From positions 1 through 64,000 of the forward strand of contig JADNYV010000105.1 in NCBI GenBank assembly GCA_015501055.1: 64,000 bases of DNA. Reading direction: 5' to 3'. The notes under the pieces are model-generated. The model was not told the DNA's origin. It did no database searches and saw only the letters and a program-made list of their open reading frames with translations. Shown piece by piece: positions 1 to 9,208 of this stretch. The stretch is from Mucidula mucida. Taxonomy: Eukaryota > Basidiomycota > Agaricomycetes > Agaricales > Physalacriaceae. Each line of letters begins with the position of its first letter. Positions within the stretch are counted from its first letter, which is position 1. The translations under genes were made by a program, and so were the position numbers.

Positions 1-270
1 GCAGTTACCACTCGTATTTAATGGTTTCACGGACTAGTAGCATACAACACTGGGTCAAGGGCGTGGAGCATCCCTAGTGGAAACGCGTATGGACAAGGAG
101 TCTCAAACACAGACTTACTAGTATATAAGCAGTAGTGTAGTATCATTGTACTTTAGTTCCGATCTCGTTTATACACCTGGCCTAGCCTAGTCTTACGAAT
201 GCGAACGCTTTCTCTTTCAGTTCTTGCTGTGGTACCTGGTTGAGTCTTGTGGCTTAGTCAGTCACTAACA
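1..270 (+). repeat. 3' part of a Ty3/gypsy LTR (solo or element end)
   Basis: Closely matches the last ~271 bp of the two 530-bp LTRs at 7125-7654 and 13122-13651, including the TATATAAG box, the TAGTTCCGATCT segment and the terminal ...CTAACA. The left part lies outside the window. It is followed by AGTAGTAGC, not by the primer-binding sequence seen at 7657, so this is a solo LTR or the 3' LTR of an element further left. Confidence 0.85.
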
Positions 271-1457
271 AGTAGTAGCTACCTATATTGAAAGCTTTTC
301 AACGGAAATGAATGTCTCAGAGCTTGACACACCAGAGACTCATCTGAACGTCGACTGCGTGGATCATCACCATTAAGCTTTGTCCGCTTGAGCGAGAGCG
401 TGAATTTGCCATGGACTCATGGCTGGCACGTCCCCTACTGATGCAACAGAAGATCTCCCCGTCAATAGATGGATGGTTATGTGGTGTGCAATTTTATCGC
501 TGTCCAACATCTCCCACGGTCACTTTTAAATCCCAGAGGAATCTCGTCGGCGTGTGTTCACTTAAAACTTCACGTCTTCATGGATTATTGCAACGAGAAT
601 ATTCTACTACTTACTCCTCAAAACACCACCGTTCCTGTTATTTGCTGAACACTTGTCACAAACTTCACCGGCCGACTGTAATCCTTCAACGGCCAACTAC
701 AATCCTTCAACGGCCGACTATAATCCTTCAACGGCCAACTATAATCCTTCATCGGCACAAGAATCAACAAGGAAAACTCGCCCACTCTAACCACATCCTC
801 CACGCGTCTAAAAAACACCGCCCACGGCTCCTTCTCGTCCGACTGATCTCAGTAATCAGCGCATATTGGCAGCGGATGACAGCGAATGGTGCTCTCCGAT
901 ATTTTAGGACGACATTCCCATCCGGATTAGACGGCACCTTGCGGAATTTCTCCCTCATGATCCTACGAGTACGGGAGAGCCAGAACTCTTTGCCGAGAGG
1001 AGGCATCTTTGCTATGTACTGTCTCCCAAATCTGTGGCATAATGTGATTAGGAAGGTTTTTTAGAGACAACGGGGCACTACTGACTTTGATTGCGGACTG
1101 ATGCCCGGTTTCCAATCCTTCATCTGCTAATATCATAAGCTCGTCAAGGGGTTGTAGTAAGCCCAACTGTTGATGGGCAGGCAACTGGATGGAAGAAAAT
1201 CAGGACAATGGAATTCAATTGGAGTGGCTCCAGGGAGAAATGGTGAACTGGAAGAGACATATGCTTATAGGTACAAAACAAGCCTAGAACGAACCTGTTT
1301 ATCGCAGCACACCCAGTCTGTTACCGGAAACTTCAAACAAGGAGGGCTCTGTCCACAATACCCAGTCAACACAACTTTCCGCAAAGTAGGCGAGCAGGCC
1401 GTAGTGGCACGCGTCAACTGTTCTTTGAGAACACGTCGGCTTCGCCTGTCAGTGTCC
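271..1457. other. Decayed intergenic sequence, no recognisable gene
   Basis: A 217-codon frame on the + strand (411-1064) crosses the 21-bp tandem repeat but shows no recognisable domain, and no frame looks conserved. Nothing else is supported here apart from the tandem repeat annotated separately. Confidence 0.4.
669..752 (+). repeat. Four 21-bp tandem repeats
   Basis: Four consecutive 21-bp units of the form CGGCC(G/A)ACT(G/A)(T/C)AATCCTTCA, differing almost only by transitions, followed by a partial fifth unit. Because 21 is a multiple of three, every frame stays open and reads as a 7-residue repeat. No evidence of translation. Confidence 0.85.
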
Positions 1458-2521
1458 TCATGTACGCCAATATTTGATCATATGACCTGACCCTCTCTCT
1501 TTGTACTGCTCACGAGAGCCTTTCAATCTCCCATGGATCATTTCTACAATAATATAGAGCACTGCTCGTTGGGGCATCTCTACCGGCGCTGCCTTTGTTG
1601 TCGTGGTTATGACGGGAAGAAGACAGATGCTTGACATCACCTGATCCACTTTCCTCCGCCTGATTGATGATCTCTCCATTAACGCCACGTTGGCGCTGCT
1701 GCTCAGGTTGTAATGCATGAGTCCCTTGTTTTCAGTCACCTGTTCAGTGAAGATGGAGTCCTTGCGGAATATGTAAGCCTTGACTCTTGACTTGTTATGA
1801 ATGTCATTCTGGAATGACTCACGGGAGCCTTGATAGCTTCACAAGCCATCCTTGGTACAGATCGACATCACTGTCTTTGATGGAAAACCCGTAGATGGAG
1901 TACTCCGTGCAAGCCGAAGACCACGTTGTGGTATAAGACTGAAGTCATCCGTATGGCATGCTGTCGGACAGCAGATACGTTCACCTCCGTCTTGTATTCA
2001 ATAATCAAGAAGTACAAGTCACAGCCTCCCCAATTTTTGATGGGTGCGGCCGCCTCCGCATTGTCCGGTGGCTGAGCAGAGATATTAAAGAGGTACTTCT
2101 TGTAATAGTACTTATTGCTCAAAGCAGGCTTTGGCTGCGCAGCTGTCGGACTTTCAAAGTTTGGTCCGGGGGCCTGCAATCTGCTTCTCTTTAAACCACA
2201 ATAATACGAGCTCTAAAACACTGTTCTCAAGTCTCTTCGTATCAAGTGCTTCATGATGTCATACAACGGAGACACTCCTGACTGTCTGCAAACCCTAGTA
2301 CTGTACCCTTGTTGTCCCAACAACAAAATCTGCAAGTAAGTGCGCTTGTTCATTCCCCAACGTGCTCTGACTTGATCCAGGACTTTGTATGATGTCCGAC
2401 AACCAGATACTTTCCAAGATGTAAAGGAAAGGTACAATGGTATCTCTATTGGACGCAACTCGCAGCTGTCAGCCCTTACCCAGTCTGTCGACAAGATATT
2501 CAAATGCTCTTGGCCCGACAT
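1458..2521 (-). pseudogene. Unrecognised gene remnant
   Basis: Three successive minus-strand open stretches (2521-2213, 2179-1868, 1739-1458) read like pieces of one protein. The first contains RARWGMNKRTYLQILLLGQQ and ends in LIRRDLRTVF; the second contains a hydrophobic GGCDLYFLIIEYKTEVNV and ends in VVFGLHGVLHL. Stops and frame changes separate them, and the introns that would join them are not obvious, so a decayed gene is the simplest reading. I do not recognise the family. Confidence 0.35.
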
Positions 2522-2787
2522 TTTCTGGGAGGAGGTACATCTTCAGGCTGTAGAACTACCTACTAAATATTCGATTTTTTGCAATTTTTTTCTACTACTT
2601 TCGAATCAAATACCAATCTGAGGCAATCCCAAGACTTTTTGCGGTACGGCAGTGTGCAAATGCGGTGCAAAAGTTTTGAGCCGGTGATCAGCTTGCATGC
2701 AAAATCAACATATGTAAACAAACACATTGATGTGCCGTCTACTATATTAAACGCGCTCCCCAACGCGTCTCTCACCCTCCACGTCTC

Positions 2788-3092
2788 ATGGGCAACAAAG
2801 ATAAACGTCTAGATGCTGCCTGTTGCTTTAAACTAGGCCGGAAGTGCAAGCGGAATGGCCAAAGTGACCATCTACAACGGGCTAGAGCTGCTAGGAATGC
2901 ATCTTCGAGCTCTGTGGCCACACCACTCGATGCTGATGCACCGGATGAGTACTCATCTGATTCGGACAAGAAAAACAACCCCGGAAGTGACTCTGAGACT
3001 GCTGAGCTCTTGCATAAGGAGCAAAAGCAGAGCGGATAGCAGATCTTGAGGATGAGGAAGGATATGATTCCGAGGATGAGTGGTATCAGTAA
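2788..3092 (+). pseudogene. Short basic-then-acidic protein fragment
   Basis: The frame from 2788 encodes a basic N-terminus (LGRKCKRNG), then a Ser/Asp/Glu-rich tail (DEYSSDSDKK). A one-base frame change near 3020-3040 leads into an acidic end (DLEDEEGYDSEDEW) that stops at 3090-3092. The composition resembles the head of a nuclear or transposon-encoded protein, but nothing downstream continues it. Probably a truncated fragment of unknown origin. Confidence 0.3.
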
Positions 3093-3202
3093 ATCACCTA
3101 TAATTAACAAGTAATTACCATAGATTAGTAACTAGTCGCCTGTGCAGCGCTACATGGGTAAACAAAGGTCATGGATGGAAGGAGAGAGTCCGCGCAATAA
3201 AA

Positions 3203-3440
3203 TTAGTGATCGGGCTGCTTAGTCAGCTCACGATCTTTCCCCCGCCAATTGCCCATACCCATTGCCAGTGTTTGCCATCCTGTACTGGTACTCCGAGTTT
3301 TTTTGGGCGGGCTTCGGAATTTGAGACAAGAACAGTTGGTCCGTATGGATGGAAGAAGTCGGCTATTTTGAGTACTTACATGAGAAAGAAAGAAAAGAAT
3401 CACGATGATGGTGTGAGGGATGGAGGCTACACTAAACACG
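3203..3440 (-). repeat. Flank of unit X1, repeated inverted at 31510-31790
   Basis: Read on the minus strand this segment matches 31510-31790 on the plus strand over ~230 bp. The best conserved stretch reads ADFFHPY...NSEARPKK in both copies, so it may be part of an old coding sequence. It marks the outer limit of the inverted duplication X1/X2. Confidence 0.6.
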
Positions 3441-3587
3441 TCTTTTCCCCTGTGCCTGACAATAACAGCGAAGCGATCAAAACGCTTCGAAACCCACCAA
3501 CCACCAAAAATGAAACCCGCCAACTGCCAAAAACAGCCAACCACCACCTCCCGCCACTTTTTTATATAATAATCCTTGACCGCTGAC

Positions 3588-3690
3588 CGCCCTAACCGTT
3601 AACCACTAACCCTACCAACCCTTACCTAACCCTCCGCCAACCCTAACCAGCCCGAACCCTATCCCAAGCGCGAACTGTACCTAACCGGGA
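3588..3690 (+). repeat. Degenerate telomere-like CCCTAAC tract
   Basis: About 100 bp with repeated variants of CCCTAACC (CGCCCTAACCG, CTAACCCTACC, ACCTAACCCTCC, CAACCCTAACC, GAACCCTATCCC). TTAGGG is the usual telomere repeat of filamentous fungi and basidiomycetes. The tract is degenerate and internal, so it is an interstitial remnant, not a functional telomere. The preceding ~110 bp are also A/C-rich and nearly lack G. Confidence 0.55.
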
Positions 3691-3699
3691 ACCGCCACC

Positions 3700-4450
3700 A
3701 CTGATCCCGCCATCCAGCAGCCAAACTTGGACAAATGGAAGCAGATCGAAGAAGCAGAATCATGCACAGGGGCAAAGACAGTTATACTCAGCCCTTTGAG
3801 GGATGCACGACTTCCTAATTGGATCCTTTGGCACACTTCCTTCACTCCGTCAATGTCACCCATGTCCACCTCACTTATCTTACCCCTAATGTTTGCCGCT
3901 GTGTCCTCAAAGCAATTTGTTTGGAAAATGCACTCTGAAATGTTGGAAGCCACCTTCCTTGCTCTGCATGCCGCCGACAAGAAAAAGGATCAGAAAAGGC
4001 TCCTATTGCTAGTTGGAAACACCAGAGATTAGTGCCTCACGGGGGCTTTTCTCGAAGCGGTTACTCTCCCATGTTGAGAACATGTCTTCATTGTGAGTCA
4101 AGTTGACTTGACCTTTTCTCCCACTTGTTTAGCCTCATCTTGTACAGAACACATACTACACTGGGACGGTCTTGTATGCAAATTTGGTCTTCTCAGCATG
4201 AGTTGCCTCTTAAACAATCCATAGCACCCTCAACCAACATTATAATTGACGATTGGATCTCATCAGACTCTAGCAGAACATCCAGCCTCGAGCCAGACAT
4301 TGTGTGGTGTGTTGAACTGTCATTACGTACCCAATCTGAGTCTACCTAGTCCCGCCCCCGCCAATATGCTTCAACTCTAATCGGCATCAACATAGCCCGC
4401 CCATAGCTCCCCTGCCACGCAACTAGGCGCGTCTCTTAGACCGTAGACTC
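3700..4450 (+). other. Upstream region of the X1 RecQ-type remnant
   Basis: Shares scattered blocks with the minus strand just upstream of the X2 RecQ gene (28797-28340), for example CCTCAAAGCAA and GCGGTTACTC. The block around 3880-3960 (GAAATGTTGGAAGCCACCT) also recurs near 22300. X1 has extra sequence around 4110-4250. No gene is supported; it probably holds the 5' region of the RecQ unit. Confidence 0.4.
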
Positions 4451-6600
4451 ATGGAAAGCAAAGCTTTGGCATACATTACTGGTAAGTTGTGCCACAATTA
4501 TGATCTTGGACATGATCTTGACAAGGTATTGTCCCAGACCACTCCCAATGGGACTTTGCTCCCCCCGCACTGCCAGGAAGCTACTGCAGAATGGCTAGAG
4601 TGCTATCGGTATCGGACCACATTTAACAAGGACAAACTACTCAAGAAAGAAAGCCTACCATTGCACCCGGAAGGCATCAATTCATTTGTTTGCGAGTCAT
4701 CTAGAATTCTCTTTGACTGCATTTTAAAAGCCGTGTGTTTTCTCCGTTGGGATGTTTTCAATGGCCAGTCAGGCATTGATAAGCGCCAGAACTTGAAATG
4801 CTCATAATTTGCAGGGAAAACCTTCTTCCTATGGTACAGCTTAATTTGCCTTATGGCTTCGTCTCAGTTGTCTCTATCCCTTAAAAGGTCTACAGCGCCA
4901 GGGTCTCATCCATGCCAAAAAGATTGGTATTTCGGGACAACCCAGTTGGATTCAGCGCGTTCATTTGGACTCTTATTGATAATGACCTTTAACTTCAAGC
5001 AACGGGACTACATAGATAAGCTGTTCATGTCTGTTGGTCTGCGCCTTCCGGTGCGTAGTTTAGGTTCCGTGTCGTTTCCCTGATCCCCTCATTTGCGTCT
5101 GAGGCCTCGACGCGCCGCCTGCCCTCTCCACTACTCCGCTCTGGCAGCAAATTCCTGAAGCATGGCAGAAGTTCTACAAGCAATGGAACACAGTCAACAT
5201 GAATGAAGTACTCGGGAAAGAAAGCCTGGAATTGCACCCCAGAAGACGGCTGTCATATCAAAGTCTCTTCGCCAGCGTCTTTGCAGGAGTTACATCTCCC
5301 AAAAACCTCGTCGTAATCACAGGGCAACCATACTCAAAACTCCAAACACTTCAAAGGACTAGTCGATTTCACCTGTATCCAAGGCTGACCCAGTCGTATC
5401 CAGCGCGTTCATGTGGGCTTTCATAGATACAGACTTACTGGTCAAGGTGTGTTGCGACGAGTCTCGGTATCACCCTTGCGTAACATGTCCACCGTAGGGT
5501 TCATCCTCCTTCTTCTGAACACGCTTGGTGTTTTCTTTCTCAACACCAGCTAGAGCGCACTCCATGAGATCTATCAACTCTTTGGTGACTGTGGGGGACT
5601 GTGGCCAGCTTGGCGTCAAGAGCAGCGCGCTTTGCGTTGGTGACGGTCTGCTTGCTGTTCAGCTCTTTCCGGCGGGCAAAGAGGGCGTGTGCGCTAACAA
5701 TGAGCTGCTGACCATATCTCTCAACATCGCCTTTGTGTTTCTACCTTGCGCAGTTCGAGACTGTATGGCCGTCTGGGTCAGTTATTGATGAACCACCCGT
5801 AAGTCTGCTTTCATATTCCTTTTGTCTTTTACCAACTGTTCTCTAGGTTGGAGACAGTGTCTCTCCCTTGAAGTCAATCCAAGAGCATATTGCTGTCATT
5901 ACTAGCCCGAGGGTGCATGTCTGTCTGGCTTCCTTCTTCTCAACTTACCGTTGTCTAGACGGGAAAGGTCTTTCAACAGTTGTCCGCCATGCTTCCGACC
6001 GCCTCCCCTGACATGAATAGCCGTCTCTAATATGGTTTCCTTCAGCTCTCCCCAAAACCCAACCAGTAAGCGCATAGAGGAGCACTCGCGGCGGGATGTG
6101 GGTGACCAGGGGCTCAGAATGGGTGCACACACTCGACGAAAGAGACACAAGTTTATCAAGGCGTGTCCTATGCTCGATAGGCTATTTCATGTTGTGCCGG
6201 GCTCTCGTAAAGGAATCTGCTTTGGTCTAGGTTTGGACAAAGAGAATGTACGGCAAGAGCGTGGTGTTGTACGTGAGCCCTTTGTATGTGTTAGCTGATC
6301 CTTCTTTTTCTGCTTGGGGCAAGATATGACACCTTGTGAACACTTTGCAGACCCGCCTGGGGCTAAGCCTTTGTTGGCAATGCAGGTGACGGCGGTTATT
6401 TTACTGTGGCAGCATCTGTAGTTGACGTTTGGTCGTAGTCGCTCTGAGCGAACACTGTAAATTGGTGGTGCCAATGAATCAGGATTAACATTTACGAACC
6501 AATGCTTGACTCAACGCAACGGCAGTCATGTTCTACAATACTATGCGACGACAGGTTCAACTGGCACAGGTTGGCGACGTCTGTTAGACTACAACTGAGT
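4451..6600 (+). pseudogene. RecQ-family gene remnant lacking the helicase core (X1)
   Basis: Starts with MESKALAYITGKLCH, which matches the start of the minus-strand gene at 28337. Shared blocks follow: ESLPLHPEGINS near 4650, DNPVGFSAFIW near 4940-4975, and a block around 6240-6460 that reads FADPPGAKPL. At about 6460 the sequence jumps from the part equivalent to 26795 in X2 to the part equivalent to 25385. This removes ~1.4 kb that in X2 holds the RecQ motifs (ISPLL, RLVVDE, the IAFGLGIDK region). Only N- and C-terminal portions remain, with many stops. Clearly a non-helicase relic; whether any short product is made is unknown. Confidence 0.6.
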
Positions 6601-6639
6601 TAAATCCAATGTTGTCTTCTAATCAAGCGTGTTTGGGGT

Positions 6640-7119
6640 AGTACTACGGCTATACACGGTCTGATCTGAACCCAAGGGGGAAAAGGAAGTGTGGTGTATC
6701 ATTTATTGACATTTATGGTTCTAGTACAGTGTATTATTGCACTATTCATGAGTTGCAACAGGCATCTAATCCCTACTAAATTGAGACTTGCATGTATTGC
6801 TCTCGACTAGAGTATGTTACTATCAGTAGTAAGTACTCTGACTAAAATCAAGAATGGTACGAGAAATTTCCAGTACGATTGGGGACTCGTTTTGTACGCC
6901 TTAAAGGAACGTACTACTTGCATCATAGATCGAGTAGCACTTGCATCACATAAAAAACATGAATCACAAATGCGGCGCCGACATTCACATCAAAACAAGG
7001 ATCCACACTCCCAATTACTTAGATAGATATCTGGGGCCTACTTGCAAGTAAGTACATTTGTCTCTTTTCATTTCTTTGTCATGCCTCAAGGTTGCCAACA
7101 GTCATTGGCATCAAAGACA
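6640..7119 (+). repeat. RepA left half, part 1 (interrupted by the retrotransposon)
   Basis: Matches the reverse complement of 24680-25090. Shared blocks include TTAAAGGAACGTACTACTTG and GGCGCCGAC, and the copy ends CAAGGTTGCCAACAGTCATTGGCATC. It continues after the LTR element at 13657. Short frames beginning MPQGC here correspond to MSQGC/MSQGY in other copies, but no frame is conserved throughout. Confidence 0.6.
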
Positions 7120-7124
7120 AGCGG
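7120..7124 (+). repeat. Target-site duplication AGCGG (left)
   Basis: AGCGG immediately precedes the 5' LTR (TGTTATG...) and recurs immediately after the 3' LTR at 13652-13656. A 5-bp duplication is normal for Ty3/gypsy integration. Confidence 0.85.
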
Positions 7125-7654
7125 TGTTATGAATTGCCATATTCTCACATTTTCAATCTTATCATATCTTATCGGGGGGCTTGTCTTATCAACCAACGGA
7201 CTGTTTCATCATCTGTTCCGTCACCAATCATACTCCTTTTCATTACCGAAGCCGTACTCATGTTGGACACACACCCAACACATGGATGACATCATACATG
7301 CCGATACCTCATGGACTCCCTATTGTATACACACCACTGACACTTGTAGCACACATGGTTGTTTCAGTATTATTACTTACATGCAGTTACCACTCGTATT
7401 TAATGGTTTCACGGACTAGTAGCATACAACACTGGGTCAAGGGCGTGGAGCATTCCTAGTGGAAACACGTATGGATAAGGAGTCCCAAACACAGACTTAT
7501 GAGTATATAAGCAGTAGTGTAGTATCATTGTACTTTAGTTCCAATCTCGTTTATACACCTGGCCTAGCCTAGTCTTACGAACGCGAACACTTTCTTTCCC
7601 TAAGTCTCTCTATGGTACCTGGTTTAGTCACGTGGCTATAGTCAGTCGCTAACA
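7125..7654 (+). repeat. 5' LTR
   Basis: 530 bp, starts TGTTATGAATTGCC and ends GTCGCTAACA. It contains a TATATAA box at 7504-7510 followed ~25 bp later by TTTAGTTCCAATCTCG, the likely transcript start. It has the same length as the 3' LTR. Confidence 0.93.
7504..7510 (+). promoter_or_regulatory. LTR TATA box
   Basis: TATATAA, conserved in all three LTR copies of the window (also near 121-128 and 13501-13507). The expected start of transcription 25-35 nt downstream falls at 7530-7545, in the segment complementary to the primer-binding site. Confidence 0.6.
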
Positions 7655-7656
7655 GA

Positions 7657-7668
7657 AGATCAGAACTA
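7657..7668 (+). promoter_or_regulatory. Primer-binding site, probably self-primed
   Basis: AGATCAGAACTA lies 2 nt after the 5' LTR, where reverse transcription is primed. It does not begin with TGG, the complement of a tRNA CCA end. It is complementary to the putative 5' end of the element's own transcript: 10 of 12 bases against 7536-7547, and 11 of 12 against the LTR copy at the window start. This is the arrangement known for Tf1-type self-priming. Confidence 0.5.
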
Positions 7669-8250
7669 CTTTCTACCACCTACCACACATCCCTGATTGT
7701 CGATCAGCACTTCGCTGTTTGATCATCGCACATCCCCCATCCCTTTCCTGTTTACAGATCGACGGAATCCTAATCCCAGCGCACATCCGCATACATGTGG
7801 ATTGGTCCCAGTAGTGTTGGCTAACAATTAGAGATAACTGCCTCGGGTGCTGGAAGTAGCCGCTCTCACGAGAACGAACTTTTGGCAGTTGCACTTCAGT
7901 GGGCGCTGTTTACGGGTCAACCCCCGTTCCCAGGAAAACTTTGGCTTACCTCACACCAGAGGGACGTTGGCTGGGCAATTGCAAACTTGTGACGAGCTCT
8001 TGGGCTCCGTAGATACGTAGTCAGTAGTCGGTAAAATAGCGTAGACAGTTATGATACCTACCTACTTTACTTACCTTACGATACACACCATCATTCCCCA
8101 CCCTACCAAGTCCTGGATTCTATTTCAGATCTAGGCGACTCCTCCTTATTCATTCAAACCTCTATTCCCTCACCCGTTTCATCAAAATCCGCATCTCCCA
8201 TATCCCCACTATCACCCTTTCACTCTCCGATCCTATCACCCCGATTCATC
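7669..8250 (+). other. Retrotransposon leader
   Basis: About 580 bp between the primer-binding site and the gag start. The last ~150 bp are pyrimidine-rich. No gene is visible; this is the expected place for packaging signals. Confidence 0.4.
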
Positions 8251-9179
8251 ATGTCCAACAAGCACCTGAAACCGCTCCTCACACACCCGCTCATCACGCC
8301 GATGTCGAAATCAAAGGCCGATCCCTTGTCAACAAGCCTTACGACTATGACGGGGACAAGTCCAAGTACAAGAGCTGGTGGCGATCGATGTTCACATACA
8401 TCCGTGACAAGAAGAACAACCTCACATCTGACTCAGAAAGGATTGATGTTGTTCTCTCCTATATCCGAGGAGATCACGTAGATGCATGGGTCCAGAACTA
8501 CTCGGACCAGAACTTCGACGAGGAAGAAGAGGAATGGACAGTCTCTTGGACGGAGTTCAAGGAAGACTTGAAGGAGCGATTTGTGGATTCCAACCTCGCG
8601 CGAGACGCGCAAGACCAGATCGAGCGGTTACGCCAGGGGCAAGACACCGCTCAAGATTTCTTCCAGAAGTTTGAGGTCCTGCTCACTCAGGCAGGATACT
8701 CAAAGGATGACGCATTCGTCGTACGACTTCTCGAGACCAATGTCAACGAGAAGATCATCGACCAGATCTATGGCAGCCGAGACGGGTTGCCAGAGAAGTA
8801 CAAGGATTGGAAGGCACAGATCATTCAGATTGATCAGCTGTGGAGAAGGCGGGCGGCGAGCAAGAGGTCCGGCATGCAGTCCCGGCCCCAAGCTCTGCAG
8901 GCGGCTATATTGAGAGCTAATCCTATGAACCCACCCCCGACGCCAATCACACGACAAGATGCTACTGGCGTCACCTATGGAGGAGCCGGCAGGCCAATGG
9001 ACATTGACAATGCACATCGAAGAGGACTTTGCTTCAGCTGTGGCGAACACGGCCACGTCAGCAGGTTCTGTCCTAAGAAGGGTCGACCCCAGACGATTCG
9101 GGGTCTATGGACCGAAATGAATGATGAGGAGAAGAAGAAGCTGGCCGAAGAGTTGGGTTTTGCGAAGCTCCCGCAGTAG
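8251..9179 (+). pseudogene. gag: Gag (capsid and nucleocapsid), frameshifted near its start
   Basis: The likely start is the ATG at 8251, but the conserved Gag frame is entered one base off at 8262 and runs to 9179, so a one-base frameshift lies at 8255-8262. The capsid-like part has the retrotransposon Gag features WVQNYSD near 8490 and an F-x-EDLKERFVD helix near 8560. Near 9030 there is one CCHC zinc knuckle, C-F-S-C-x4-H-x4-C, for RNA binding. The stop TAG at 9177 precedes pol by ~30 bp in a different frame. Apart from the N-terminal shift the frame is open for over 300 codons. Confidence 0.85.
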
Positions 9180-9208
9180 ACGCAGTAGACGCAGTCCTGC
9201 CGGAGCAG

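Noticed and set aside
411..1064. 217-codon plus-strand frame as a gene
   Set aside because: No recognisable domain; its length owes much to the 21-bp tandem repeat, which keeps frames open, and the opposite strand is equally open there.
3588..3690. Functional telomere or contig end
   Set aside because: The CCCTAA units are degenerate, only ~100 bp long and flanked on both sides by other sequence.
7657..7668. Primer site complementary to initiator tRNA
   Set aside because: ATCAGA resembles part of plant initiator-tRNA primer sites, but the essential TGG start is absent and the match to the element's own transcript start is longer.
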